Shown piece by piece: positions 37,109 to 48,609 of a DNA stretch of 64,000 nt. The notes below the pieces were generated by a model that saw only the letters and a program-made list of their open reading frames with translations, was not told the DNA's origin and searched no databases. A program made the position numbers and the translations under genes. Every line of letters starts with the position of its first letter. Position 1 is the stretch's first letter. Location of the stretch: assembly GCA_014607495.2 (NCBI GenBank), contig CP053157.1:6138001-6202000 (forward strand). Reading direction: 5' to 3'. Source of the DNA: Carposina sasakii (Eukaryota; Arthropoda; Insecta; Lepidoptera; Carposinidae).

Positions 37109-37453
37109 ATTATAAATATGTTTTAAGAAATGAAAAAGTTCTTCACCCGAGTGGGACTCGAACCCACGACCTCTTACATTCCGTGCAGAGCTTTCACCAA
37201 CTGAGCTACCGGGTCAATTACTCGGATGACGAATTTTACCATCTCTTTTAAATTACATTATTGGCAACGTTATTTTTTCATACCGATAGCTATACACTAG
37301 CCAAATCCTCGGTAAATAAAGCTGAATCCCTCAGCACAATGTTTTTAATGATCGAACTATCAACCATATCCCAGCGGATCACATTATGGAGAAGTATCTT
37401 ATAAATTTATCTAAAATCAGATATTATTATATTATAAATATGTTTTAAGAAAT
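37109..37453 (-). mobile_element. tRNA-like retroelement insertion flanked by 23-bp direct repeats
   Basis: The 23-bp sequence beginning attataaatatgttttaaga occurs at 37109-37131 and again at 37431-37453, bracketing about 300 bp. The insert contains the tRNA-like unit at 37143-37215. A second, partial copy of the insert is at 51801-51945 in the opposite orientation. Long direct repeats fit a target duplication made by LINE machinery, but the tRNA-like unit is at the wrong end for an ordinary SINE head. Confidence 0.55.
37143..37215 (-). repeat. tRNA-like sequence (not a functional tRNA)
   Basis: The minus strand has a GACCCGG acceptor pairing six of seven with TCGGGTG, A box TAGCTCAGTTGG, and B box GGTTCGAGTCC in a good T arm. 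The D stem is mismatched and the anticodon arm cannot form a normal 5-bp stem with a 7-nt loop. The related copy at 51860-51932 has a different anticodon region. Confidence 0.7.
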
Positions 37454-40202
37454 TAAAAATTACAATTTACGTCAGATATTTTGCGGTCCCATTCAACAAC
37501 GGTATCCGGCGATTGGGACCGCGGTCCGAGTTTCGAGCGGTCCGAGTCGCCGGAAGACTCTATTCTCCAAACGTGATGGTAAACCACGGTACTTACTTAT
37601 TAAAATATATTTGAAGTTAAACAAAGTTTGGCGGAGAAATAAGTATAAGTAACTGTTGTAAAATTTAAATTTAATAAATAAATATTTACTATAGGTACTT
37701 ACATGCAAGGAAATGAGAAATAACAAGATTATCGACCCTAAAATACATTTTGTTTCTATTTTATCTTTGTTCTGTATCGCCTTAATATTATAGCAGTGAA
37801 TATTCCTTTTTATCCTTCTTTTTGGGCATATTTTTTGTGAACGTCCGCTTACCAGCTGCGCCCGTATTTGGGAAGACTAAAGTACCTTACATGTTAATAA
37901 TACAATGAATTGAGATGGAGTCTGAATCAGTTCAAGCTCTTTGAATCATCTCACTTGTATTCATCCCCGGAGGATGAGTTAACCAATCAATATTTTATCA
38001 CCCATTTTTTTATTAAGCAACTTATGCACCATGGAAAGCTAGCATTACAAGATTACGCGCTGAATTTAAAGATTGACTGGAAACTTTATTTATTTGTGAA
38101 GGTTTGTTCATTTTTCATAATAGGTATTTCTGCTAGTCAGACGAATTAATTTAACTAAGTAAATTAGTACTAAGTTAGTCAATCTCTAGAACCTATAGGT
38201 ACATAAAAAGATTAGAAAAATGTAATGATATGCATAATTAAAAACGTAGAAACATCCCGAAAGTTTAATAAAAAGTAGGTACATCTAATTTGTCGAAAAT
38301 AAAAGCAGATTCTTAAAGAAAGATGCCGCTCAAAACAGTTCGTTACAAGCATACAAATTGAGTAACAAGTAGATTACGTTTTCAAGATAACGTAGATTTA
38401 ATTTAACTTTGTTAATTAGGTGCGCTAAGAAACAGAAAATTACATGACAACGAACAGAATATGAATGAAAAAATTAGGCACGTACTAAATAAATTTTTAT
38501 TATCATGACAAAAAACCGTAATAGCCAGTAAGACAAATAAAAATTAATCCCATCTTCCAAATTAATGTACCTTCCATTCTTGCAAACTCCGAAAGCAATA
38601 AAAGAAGAATTCCACTAGGCTCTTCCCTGACGTAGGCTACCGTACCGTTTCAGGAAACTAACATCTCCCAATACGTCATCTTTTTGTGTAAACCGTCCCT
38701 GCAAACGTAGCAAAATCATTTCGAGACGCTCGTCGGTGCACACCCTTTTTTATAGCTCGGATGAATTATGACATAAAATATTTATCTCCTTTCTGGGATA
38801 TGTAACGCGTCTGCTCCTTTTTAGATGATAATATAGTAAATCCCCCATTTTATAACACAACAAAATAAATTGACAAGTCTCCCGGGCACCGAGAATACGA
38901 GCGAACAATGAACTCAAAGGAGTGTTTCGTTTTCACAATTTCTTGAGAGACACGCTTTTGGTATATTACGGCACTACTGCAAGTATATTTTGTAGCTTTG
39001 TATCTTCGCACTTAAATGTTAAAGGTTTTGTACTGACCTGAAGAGGATTATTCTTTGTGAGAGACACAAACGTTTACCAAAACTTTTCCTGTACAATTTT
39101 TGAGGATAAATATTTTTAAGTTTAACCCTGGTTTAACCCAATACTGTGCTTATATCCCTATTGAATATATTTTATTATTTTCATTGAAATTGTATTATTC
39201 CTAATCCTATTTATTCTGTAATTTCTCGTGTGACAACGAGACAGACATGGGTCCATTTGAAAAAAAAAAACGTAGGAAAAAAACTTATCAAGTCATTCCG
39301 GTATTTTTTTCTCTCTCAGTCTATGACTAATGTGATACGTAATCAAATAACTAAACTAATCTTGAAGAAATGTTGTTTTTATCTAAAAATTTCGACAATT
39401 TTTTTTGTACTCGTAACCCACGCGGTCGGTGTCGCAGAGTATAATATCTTTGACTTTCTGTACTATTTATAATTATAATAAATACATAAAATTATTTGAA
39501 ATATTAAATAACCTCAATGCAACGTGGCTTTGTACAACTAACTAAAGTCTCTTTGGTTTAAAGTTTAGTTCAGCAGCTGCAAGTAAACTGAACGAAACCC
39601 GATAACCGCAATCCAAATGTTGCACAAACCAAGGGTTTTTAAGTCAACTGAGCCACAGTTAAGTAACATTAGTAGAACAACTTCGTACTGTAATGTAGGT
39701 ATGAAGAATTTTTACAAGAACGTTATCCACTTTACAATACAGAGTCTGAGGGATAGACTACGATTCTTAACAAGAACCTCTAAATTTTTTAGCAATGCTG
39801 TTGCAGGACCTGCTGAGGTTTTAAGATGTAGATACTATCATCATAACACCTAGTGTAATTTTTTTTTATACTAATACTGTGTTTAATTTACTTTACAAAA
39901 ATCTAGGTAGTTAATTAGTAATTCGAATTTTTATATAAATTGATAATTTTAATTTCTCTTTTTTATATTTTTGTATTTATGGATCTAGAATTACATAACC
40001 ATATGAAGTCACTAGTTCCCACGACACAGGGTATCCTAGAGAGCAAACTATGTAATGTAAAAATATTATTTTGGCCAAATAAATGAATTAGTATTATTAT
40101 TATCTCTAGGACTGTATTATTGGTTATTAATTATTATTCACCTATAGGAGTCAATGAGAGTGCAACACATGCTCATGAATTTATAAAGTTTAATATCGAA
40201 AT
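37454..40202. other. No gene seen
   Basis: Non-coding sequence. Open frames of 77-80 codons at 37493-37726, 37910-38149, 39230-39472 and 39617-39853 have no domains. Confidence 0.4.
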
Positions 40203-40372
40203 TGCGGGCAGCAGCGCCTCCCGTGCTGACAACATAGTCCGAAAGTCGCATTGCGGTTACCAACCTGCATGCCCAGCGTGGTGACGGTGACTATGGTCAA
40301 AAACCCCCTATGTTAGTAGCCTTGTGGCCTGCTCTGGGGGAGGCCTACGTCCGATAGGCTTACGATGACGAT
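40203..40372 (+). mobile_element. SINE-like repeat, copy 2, with degenerate (gat)n tail
   Basis: Shares gggcagcagcgcctcccgtg, gcccagcgtggtgac and gggggaggcctacgtcc with the copy at 12893-13045. It carries an extra central segment (tgttagtagccttgtggcct) and ends in acgatgacgatgat. Confidence 0.75.
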
Positions 40373-42670
40373 GATTATCGAAATTGTCAATTTCCTAAGT
40401 TCAACTGCTCATTATTATACCGTGGCCAAGTTCCTTTGCTCCCCAAAGTTGCCATGTTTTACTCGTATCCACATGACATATTTAAATAATCTCTCCCTCG
40501 AGGCCTAAGCAGGAGACGTAAGAAATAAAATATGCGTGATAAAGCTCATGTAAACTTGGTTATAATACTTACCTATAATCCTTTATGAGGGACATTGGTA
40601 CATACCTACGATAATGTACCATTAAACAAGTATTTAAAAATAATACGAGTATGCAATACTCAATGCAAAGTATGTGTGAGACACAGATTCAGATTTTTAT
40701 ATCAATCTAGGAACGTTCATAAGTATTTTGTGTGATTGTCAACAGTACAGATTGCTTAGACAATGTATCATCATTTCGCATTGGCGACGTTCACTTTCGT
40801 AATAAGAATTTACAGCAATAGCGGTTAGACTACATCATATTTGATGAAAACGCAAAGTAAAGACGTCCTATTGAAAGAAACGTTTTGATGACGTGCCTGT
40901 ATTACTTTTTATAAATCGCTATACAATGCGAAGAAGAAACTGCAAGACAGGTACCTACGCACGTTCCAACTCCGACAGCAGAGTTCTTCCATGTGGCTTG
41001 TTAGAGAATTCATAACCCCATAACATGAGCATAAGAATAGCCTAGCATTACTGGCTTGCCAGAAATTCGACTATTTACCAACATATCCTAATTCTATACA
41101 TTCCTCCCTGGTGAGTGATGTAACGTTTGAAGTTTCCAAGACTAAACAAGCTCTAGAATCTAGACCAATTTGTAGACAGTTCGACCTTCGTAGTCCTTAG
41201 ACACTAATTTAAAATTACATAGATGGAAGCACTCAAATCATTGAGCTACTTATATAGACTCACAGACTACACTTAAGATTTGGAAAATATTAACTTTTAA
41301 GTTATTTTGTAAATATTATACAAGATAATAAGCCTTTTACCTATAAATAACATTTTAGTTATTAACGTTAGTTAAGAAAATAAGCTTTTTGTTAACTAAT
41401 AAAAATAATAATGTACCTAAGTCATTCTATTAAAATATGACTCAATCATTTTGCTAAGATTTTTGCAATTCGATTTTAAAAATGACCAAAAAAGTTCAAA
41501 CCTAAATTGGCGCGTTGTTAGAAAATAAACTGCTTTGAATTCGAAAGCAAACATTTCGATAGAGAAACAGAAGTTGAATTCTATAAATTGAAAAGAGAAG
41601 CATCTAGATTGTTCATCACTTTATAACTTCACTATATCAATTCCAACAAACTCTGGGTATATTTGTAGAGCAGGAATTCCCAATTCCCCGCGTGCCATGT
41701 TATGAATCCACTATCAAAACTGCCGTCTCTTTTTGCACAAAATAAACGGAACCGTTTTCAGGGTACCGTAACCATAAACAAATGTAGTATACTATGAGAT
41801 AGTCGCATTATGGCTACCACCGCGAACAAGGCTAATTTTACCTAAGGGATTTTTCTATAGAGAAAGGTGATCTTAGACAAAGTTATAACATTATTTATGG
41901 AGCGATTCAATAGAGGTTCTTTATAAGAAACATATCCTCTAATGAACGCTTTCATTTGTCGCATACGAGTACGTTAACCGCTATTGGTGGAGATTTTACT
42001 ACAACGAACTTCGATGCGAAATGACATTACATTGTCGAAGCAAGCAATCGAATACTTAGACCTATATACAAGTAGTACTAATTAAAAGATAGATTCATTT
42101 GAATGTGACAGTTACCATACCAAAAATGTTAAATCTCAGCCTATGAAGATAACATGGTACATGCATACAGTTTTTAAAAATAAAGAACATATTGTGGACG
42201 TACGAGTATTGTAGGTATCTTACAAATGTTATGAAAAACTTCAGTTACATCGTAAATGCAAAGTATCAGATTTGCAGATACATTATTTCTTCTCACATGA
42301 GACAACCGCAGCTTTATCTAAATAGATACGCTTCTGTTTACTGACTATTTTACAGTTGTACTACCTACCTACTTATTGTTTTGTTTTACAAGATAATATG
42401 ACAGAGATACAGAACAGCTAACAGACAATAGGTACTAAAATACCTAACTAGTAAGTAATATTGTTTTTTTTTGCAGACCTCTATTGAATTAAGTCTCTTA
42501 TTCTATCACTTTCATAAGTCCCAGCTACAATCGGAAAAACATCCGGACGATAATAAGTCCTATATAGCTCAAAAAGAGCTATCTGTACCTAGACAGATAC
42601 TAGTAGTTGCATTATCTTCTAAAGGAGAAGGCAGCTAAAGGACCTTCTACTTATATTCAATACATGATGA
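40373..42670. other. No gene seen
   Basis: Non-coding AT-rich sequence with no recognisable element ends. Confidence 0.35.
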
Positions 42671-43008
42671 TCTCCGACCGTATTTCGGCCAAGGTGACCA
42701 ATCTCTACGGAGATTGGCCAGGTACGCAGGAGATATTATAGTGCACAAGCGTGTGCGCAAACACAGATGCACTCTCTATTCTGTTACTCTCATAGTGCGA
42801 TGCGATGTAAAGCCGACACGACCGGAGAGAGATCAAGCGCAGGACCAACGGTTTTACGTGCTTTCTGAGGCACGAGCTTAGTAACAATTTTGCAACATTA
42901 AAATCTGTACATTAAATAAATTCACTGATACAGGCCCGTGACTGGGATCGAACTTACGCCTCCCGCTTGGAAGGTGCATGTCTTAACCACTGGGCTATTA
43001 CCGTTTCT
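42671..43008 (-). mobile_element. tRNA-derived SINE, near full length
   Basis: On the minus strand it starts with a tRNA-like head (43002-42933): A box TAGCCCAGTGGTTAAG and B box AGTTCGATCCC, ending ACGGGCC. The body contains tgcgcttgatctctctccgg and gcgcacacgcttgtgcacta read on the minus strand. I recognise this body as a widespread lepidopteran SINE. A and B boxes are intact enough for RNA polymerase III recognition. Confidence 0.75.
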
Positions 43009-44183
43009 ATTCAATACATACTATATCTAGGATAGGATAGCTAAAAGACATTCTTTTGTTTCTCTTATAATGTTTAGCTATCCTATCCTAAGTACCTATC
43101 GAATAATATCACTGCTGCATTACGTGCATTCTAAACAGCATATCATAATATAAGGCAATAAGCTATATTTTATTTCAGCAGTACGTACGGAACGCTCGAG
43201 GGTCGGTACGCAAGTCTGATTCGCATTCGACGGGATTTTTCCCAGCGTCTCGCGATATTTTTGCTGAATTGAAGCTACCTCTGACGGCTTTAACAACCGA
43301 ATTTTCACGGAAGGCTACAGTTACGGTTTTTGCCTCCGTTTAAATTTGCGGATGAGTAAGATTGGTTCATGGGTAAATAGATTAACGCAGCTATAATTAA
43401 TTGACTCGCTCTAGTAGCTCATATTACGTGTAAGCCGGGGTAATTCAGAATTAGAGTGGATTTCCAAAATACGTATACCTACGCGCCCATAATCCGTTTC
43501 CGTGTAGGCATACTCGTAACGCAATAACTTCAATTAGTGGTAGCTTTTGAAATAAATTAGGAGATCATATGAATATTTAGTATTTTTATTTCTAGATCTC
43601 AAATGGAAAAAATTAATAGAGTTTGCTATATATGTTGAACAATGTCAATTTCTGCAGCACATTGTCTTTTATACATTACATTTGGAGTCGTATTTTTTAC
43701 TTAAATCATCTTTATATACATAATTTACTGTCACACCAAGCGTAAAATTTATACGTTATGTCTTTATAAGTGTACAGACTCTAATCTCCGAGAGACATAA
43801 TCCAGCGGAGCATTTTGTTTCACCCTAAATTCGAGGTCTTTTTACAACCCTAATGCCGCTCTGACAGAAAATAATACATAGAGTTTATCAAACACGCTTA
43901 CGGAAGGTGGAGAAAGCTTAACTGCGACTCGTCGAAACGTTGAAATTTTGACAAATTACAGTTCCGGATTACTCGTAGGAAATATGAAGAAAACCACGCG
44001 TTCCCCAAATAACTGGGAACAGACAAATTACTTCGGTAGATGACCCGCCATTTGTTTGACTCAGTGCGGATCTGGCTATACTTCGGAGTGATATGATCAG
44101 TGTATTAGATTAGATCAAAACGGTCATGAGAATAATTTGGTGATAGTTGCAGTATCTACTACAAATGGATATAAACCTAAAAA
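43009..44183. other. No gene seen
   Basis: Non-coding. A minus-strand open frame at 43120-43308 (62 codons) looks mildly protein-like but has no domain or splice support. Confidence 0.35.
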
Positions 44184-44380
44184 TCATAACATAGTATAAA
44201 ACAAAGTTGTTTCGCGTTATCTGTCTGTCCCGTGCCTATGTATGTTGAGATCTTTTAAACTACGCAAGGTATTTTTATGCGGTGTTTTTTTTTTAAGGAT
44301 CTAGAGTGATTCAAGAGGAAAGTTTATAGGTATGTATAGTATAAGCATCGCACCCGTGCGATACCGGGGCAGGGCGTTAG
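44184..44380 (+). mobile_element. Non-autonomous Helitron, copy C
   Basis: Starts TCATAACATAGTATAAAAC after an A and ends gggcgTTAG before T. The 3' hairpin region cccgtgcgataccgggg is present. It matches copy B at 51597-51780 in order and content (aaaacaaagt, ctgtctgtcc, gatgcggttttttt, agagtgattca). Confidence 0.75.
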
Positions 44381-44721
44381 TTGTATCTATATAATATCTA
44401 TTACATTACATGCGTCTATTACATTTATTATTATTTTGGTCGAAAAATAATAATATAAAACTAAATAATAAAAATTGCCGTTGTTTTATGAAGGTAATTG
44501 AAATCTTAGTTTAAAAATACGTAAATCTACTGTCAAAAAATTTTGTTTGCGACTGTATAAATCATAAAAAGTATCAATGGGATGAGTTGACCGATTCAAA
44601 ACATTAAAAATAGGTCAACTCATCCCGCGCGATACCGGGGTATATTATAGGTATGTATAGTATAAGCATCGCACCCGTGCGATACCGGGGCAGAGCGTTA
44701 GTTGTATCTATATAATATCTA
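44324..44721. repeat. 77-bp direct duplication of the Helitron tail flanking a MITE
   Basis: Positions 44324-44400 and 44645-44721 are identical except for one base (gggcgttag against gagcgttag). Between them lies a partial copy of the MITE found whole at 51004-51295. The MITE joins the second tail at gcgcgat, which resembles the tail's own gtgcgat, so a microhomology junction is visible. Confidence 0.85.
44431..44632 (+). mobile_element. Truncated copy of the 'gtcaactcatc' MITE with internal hairpin
   Basis: Near-identical to 51060-51284, with a 20-odd-base deletion after gttgttttat and loss of the left end. It has the hairpin gggatgagttgacc (44579-44592) and ggtcaactcatccc (44613-44626). 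Confidence 0.85.
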
Positions 44722-45173
44722 GGTATGCGTCTATTACGTCATTGTCAATGTTGAGGTAGTAAATTCAACTTAGGAAAAAAAGAAAATCCTGGAATCTAAA
44801 AAGCGCAAAAGCGCCACTTACACTAATTTTTGATGTACGTGTACTAATTTTTAAAGAATAATGTGCTTGTTTTTTTAAATATCTCTTTCGGATAAAGTTA
44901 TTTTTTTTATTTATTTATTTATTTGGAAACAAGCAGACACAGATGTATATGTAAAACATAATTGTATAAAAAGAATACTAATTACATCAGTGTCCTTGAA
45001 CACGTTTCACTGAGAACACACACTATTATAATTAAAGCTAAAATTCACAAAATATACATATGCATAAATACAACAAAATATAAAAAATAAACATACATAC
45101 ATAAGATACTCAGGCTAAAACATACAGATAGTGTGCAAACATACCACTATACACACTTTATAACGCCTTATAT

Positions 45174-48038
45174 CTATTGAGCGCTCATAATTTGGCTAAT
45201 AGCTTTTTTAAAACAGTAGCGAGAACATGCAAACATATCAACATCGTTAAACATTTGATTATAATCATTACACATTCTATGTAATGGTGCTCGTTGCCCA
45301 GTGTTAGTCCTAGTTCTAGACGTCGAGAAAAGCTTCCTGCAGCGCGTGGCCTTCGCAGGAGTACGAAAGTATAACTCCGAAAGTAATTGTGGGCAGTTGA
45401 ACTCGCCCACACAAATATTTCGGAGTACGACAGCGTCCATCACAGCACGTCTGTCTTTCAGTGATAGGATATTATATCTGTGTAGCAGATCGCTGTATGA
45501 ACAACGGGGTGAATGCATTCTGTAGTTCAGCATTCTTAGAAACTTCTTCTGCACCATCTCTACCCCGTCACAGTACACATTATAAAACGGGTTCCATATG
45601 CAAGAAGCGTAGTCCACGTGTGATCTGACTAGGGAGTTGTACAGCGTGATTATTGTGTCCTTATGCTTGAAAGATTTAGTCACCCGGTTAATAAAACCTA
45701 ACATTCGGTACGACCTCTTTAGGATGTGATCCACGTGCAAGTCGAGCACCAGCTTAGAGTCGAGATAAATACCCAAATCACGTATACCTGACTCCGTGTC
45801 CAGCATATTTCCACCAAGGTGAAATACAGATGGGATAACATTTTTCTTTCTGGTGAACCTAACGTGCTTGCACTTGTCGTAAGCCAAGAATAGCTTGTTA
45901 GCTTTACAGTAAGTGTCAAACCTATCCAAGTCAGCTTGCAGTAGTGATACGTCATTGGTATCATTGACCCTACAGTATATTTTTAAGTCGTCAGCGTACA
46001 ATAGAATTTTGCTAAACTTGAAACAGGACGACAGGTCGTTGACGAAGAGTACAAACAGGAGAGGTCCCAAAATAGATCCCTGTGGTACCCCAGAGGAGAC
46101 CGACACGGGCATAGAGCTGTGTCCATTGATGACCACGGATTGCGTGCGACTCTGCATGTATGATGCAAACCAGCGAAGAAGATTGCCCTTGATTCCGTTA
46201 AACGATAGTTTCCTTAGTAGAATCAAATGGTCCACCTTGTCGAAAGCCTTCCGAAAATCCGTGTATACAGCTTCCACTTGAACATTACGGTCTAAGGAGC
46301 CAAACAGATAATTGGTGTAAAGCAAAAGATTGGTGATAGTGGACTTCCCCTTCACGAAACCATGTTGCTCCTCCATTATGTTGTTTCTTAATGCGGAGTG
46401 TAAGTGATGGTGCACTAATTTCTCAAAAACCTTAGGAATGCTAGAGAGGATAGAAATAGGCCTGTAGTTTTCGACATTTTCTTTAGCTCCAGATTTGTAT
46501 ATAGGTGTGATATGAGCCTTTTTCCATCTGAGCGGAAACATTCCATATTGTATGCATTTGTTGAAAATCATTTGCAGAGGCAGCGCCAGGCAATCACGCG
46601 TTTGCTTCAGGAATAAAGGGCTAATTCCGTCCGGGCCTGGTCCTTTACTTGGATCAATTTGTTTCAAGGCACTGTGCACATCTAGCGTTGAAAATGCAAG
46701 ATTACTTAGTACGACCGTGTAAGGGCTTTCCACCTCCTCAAAGTCCAAATTGTAGGCGCAGTCTGACACAGGTTCCAATGTAGACCTAAAGTGCGAAGAG
46801 AACATTTCGCATATATCTCTCGGGTTGTCAGAGGAGTCTAGACCCATTTTCATAGTTTGGGGATAACCCGTGTTTGAAGCTCTAAGGCCAGATGAATATT
46901 TCCAAAAATATTTAACATTTTTCCTCAAAGACTTTTCCACATTATCGATGTACCGCCTGTAACAGACTGATAAAAGGTTTTTGACACGAGTGCGAAGAAG
47001 TGCAAACTCTTGGTAGTCCCTTAATGATCTATATATCGTCCAACGCTTCCACAACTTATGCTTTCGCCTTACGGCTCTAATAAGACCTTTAGAAAACCAT
47101 TCGGGAAAGCGTCGGCATTTAATTTTTACAAGGGGTACGTGTAAGTTAATAAGTTCATTTATATAGTCATAGAAAATATCAACCGATGATTCTGGGTCAT
47201 GACCGTTGAGCTCAATGGACCAATCGATACTCCGTAGAGCAGTGTTAATTTTCTCGTAGTCAGCTTTATAAAAGTTTCGTTTTTTAATATCCAAGGATGC
47301 GATAACTGCAGGCGATGACACAGAGCAAATAATAATATCCAAAGGAGGATGATGGGGAACAACATTCAAGAGTGGGTCGGTCGCACGGGTAACCAGGCAA
47401 TTGCGGAGAGTACTCAGAACCAGGTCAAGCGATCTGTTGTTCTCATTTAGGATACTATTGAACTGGCTCAAATTCAAAGCGGCCATGGAGCGACCAATGA
47501 GTTGAGCAACATCGTTGTTTGACTCGGATGGCCCGCAAGGCGGAAGAGAGCCCTCAAAAGGCCACTCCAAGCGAGTCAAGTTAAAATCTCCTATTAGAAT
47601 GAACTCAGATGAGGGTGTTGCACTGAAAATATCCTGCAACTTGCCAAAGTATCTGTCATATACGCAGTACTTTGCGCCAGTTGGAATATAGCACGCGCAG
47701 AGCATAAGTCTCCCGGTACCTAAGAAGAAGCTTAAATACATCTCCTCGAGATCAGCAGCCTCGAGATCCAGACGCCTCACAACTTTTATGGAGCTCTTTA
47801 CAGCGACTAAGATCCCACCGCCCCCCTTCTTCTGCGCAATACCGAGATCGCGGTCGCGTCGAAACACAGTGTAAGATTCAAGGGCTGCTTCAGAGTCCAG
47901 GACGTCATTTGTTAGCCAAGTTTCAACAAGAATAATAACATCGTAGTCAGAGGCCAGTGCATTTAATCTCAAGTCTTTTAGTTTTGTTTTCATCCCACCA
48001 CAATTTTGGTAATAAATGAGCAGTCTGTTATAATGCAT
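45174..48038 (-). CDS. LINE ORF2: AP endonuclease plus reverse transcriptase, 954 aa
   Basis: The N-terminal 230 or so residues form an APE-type endonuclease: YYQNCGGMKTK at the start, VETWL with the catalytic Glu, and GDFNLTRLEW. The reverse transcriptase follows, with KGPGPDGISPLFLK, FVKGKSTITNLL, YTDFRKAFDKVDH, SGVPQGSILGPLLFVLFVND and YADD at the active site. The C-terminal region carries the usual HVDYASCIWNP. The endonuclease nicks target DNA and the RT copies the element RNA onto the nicked end in the nucleus. The frame is uninterrupted. Its ATG at 48038-48036 overlaps the end of the middle ORF by 11 bases. Clade placement (CR1/Jockey group) is by motif style. Confidence 0.92.
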   Translation of the reverse strand: MHYNRLLIYYQNCGGMKTKLKDLRLNALASDYDVIILVETWLTNDVLDSEAALESYTVFRRDRDLGIAQKKGGGGILVAVKSSIKVVRRLDLEAADLEEMYLSFFLGTGRLMLCACYIPTGAKYCVYDRYFGKLQDIFSATPSSEFILIGDFNLTRLEWPFEGSLPPCGPSESNNDVAQLIGRSMAALNLSQFNSILNENNRSLDLVLSTLRNCLVTRATDPLLNVVPHHPPLDIIICSVSSPAVIASLDIKKRNFYKADYEKINTALRSIDWSIELNGHDPESSVDIFYDYINELINLHVPLVKIKCRRFPEWFSKGLIRAVRRKHKLWKRWTIYRSLRDYQEFALLRTRVKNLLSVCYRRYIDNVEKSLRKNVKYFWKYSSGLRASNTGYPQTMKMGLDSSDNPRDICEMFSSHFRSTLEPVSDCAYNLDFEEVESPYTVVLSNLAFSTLDVHSALKQIDPSKGPGPDGISPLFLKQTRDCLALPLQMIFNKCIQYGMFPLRWKKAHITPIYKSGAKENVENYRPISILSSIPKVFEKLVHHHLHSALRNNIMEEQHGFVKGKSTITNLLLYTNYLFGSLDRNVQVEAVYTDFRKAFDKVDHLILLRKLSFNGIKGNLLRWFASYMQSRTQSVVINGHSSMPVSVSSGVPQGSILGPLLFVLFVNDLSSCFKFSKILLYADDLKIYCRVNDTNDVSLLQADLDRFDTYCKANKLFLAYDKCKHVRFTRKKNVIPSVFHLGGNMLDTESGIRDLGIYLDSKLVLDLHVDHILKRSYRMLGFINRVTKSFKHKDTIITLYNSLVRSHVDYASCIWNPFYNVYCDGVEMVQKKFLRMLNYRMHSPRCSYSDLLHRYNILSLKDRRAVMDAVVLRNICVGEFNCPQLLSELYFRTPAKATRCRKLFSTSRTRTNTGQRAPLHRMCNDYNQMFNDVDMFACSRYCFKKAISQIMSAQ

Positions 48039-48555
48039 TGAGAATAATAATAATATAGATATTGAACATAAAAATCATATGGCACCTTTCAGTTCTCGAT
48101 GGATAAGCCTCCATGTTCTCGCCTAACAAAAGCGTAATATAATGCGCAAGCGTAGATAAAGCTATAGGGTCACAGTATTTATTAATTAAACTTAGAGACG
48201 CAATCAATGTATACGATAGCACAGAAGATGTCACACACACAGCAATAAATAGCAAAGCAAATAATGCATCTGCATATTGGAAAATAAAGACTACCATGCA
48301 CTCCACCAAGCAAGCGAGGGCATTAACCAAAAAGCACAATAAAAATTTAATAAGTAGGTATACAAATAAAATAGGTATAATATATGTCCACGACACATTA
48401 ATTTCACTATTATTAGTGTATGCAGTATTATTAGTGTATAAGAACATAGTATCATTATTACTAATTAAATATTCGAAACCAATAAAATACAAATAAATAC
48501 AGGCAAAAAAATTATTAAACGAAATACAATTTAAGGCATTATAGGTAGACAACAT
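48028..48555 (-). CDS. Extra hydrophobic ORF between LINE ORF1 and ORF2, 175 aa
   Basis: Open for 175 codons between the two standard LINE ORFs. It starts 55 bases after ORF1 ends and its stop lies inside the first codons of ORF2. The product is strongly hydrophobic, with likely membrane spans at about residues 10-30, 57-82, 83-98 and 98-125 (for example IIPILFVYLLIKFLLCFLV and LFALLFIAVCV). No known domain was recognised. An AT-rich non-coding stretch of this length would be expected to contain many stops, so the frame is probably maintained. Alternatively it is an AT-rich spacer that happens to be open; the hydrophobicity is partly a by-product of T-rich codons. Confidence 0.5.
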   Translation of the reverse strand: MLSTYNALNCISFNNFFACIYLYFIGFEYLISNNDTMFLYTNNTAYTNNSEINVSWTYIIPILFVYLLIKFLLCFLVNALACLVECMVVFIFQYADALFALLFIAVCVTSSVLSYTLIASLSLINKYCDPIALSTLAHYITLLLGENMEAYPSRTERCHMIFMFNIYIIIILNAL

Positions 48556-48609
48556 ACAAAAACAAGCAACGATATAAAAGTGCAGTGAAGCAGTACACTC
48601 AGAATATAG

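Noticed and set aside
37143..37215. Possible functional tRNA gene (minus strand), and its partner at 51860-51932
   Set aside because: A and B boxes are good, but the anticodon arms do not form a standard stem and 7-nt loop, the two copies disagree there, and both lie in a larger shared repeat.
43120..43308. 62-codon minus-strand frame with some protein-like character
   Set aside because: No domain, no matching exon nearby and no repeat family recognised; not enough support.
45913..46281. 122-codon plus-strand open frame inside the LINE
   Set aside because: Shadow of ORF2 on the opposite strand.
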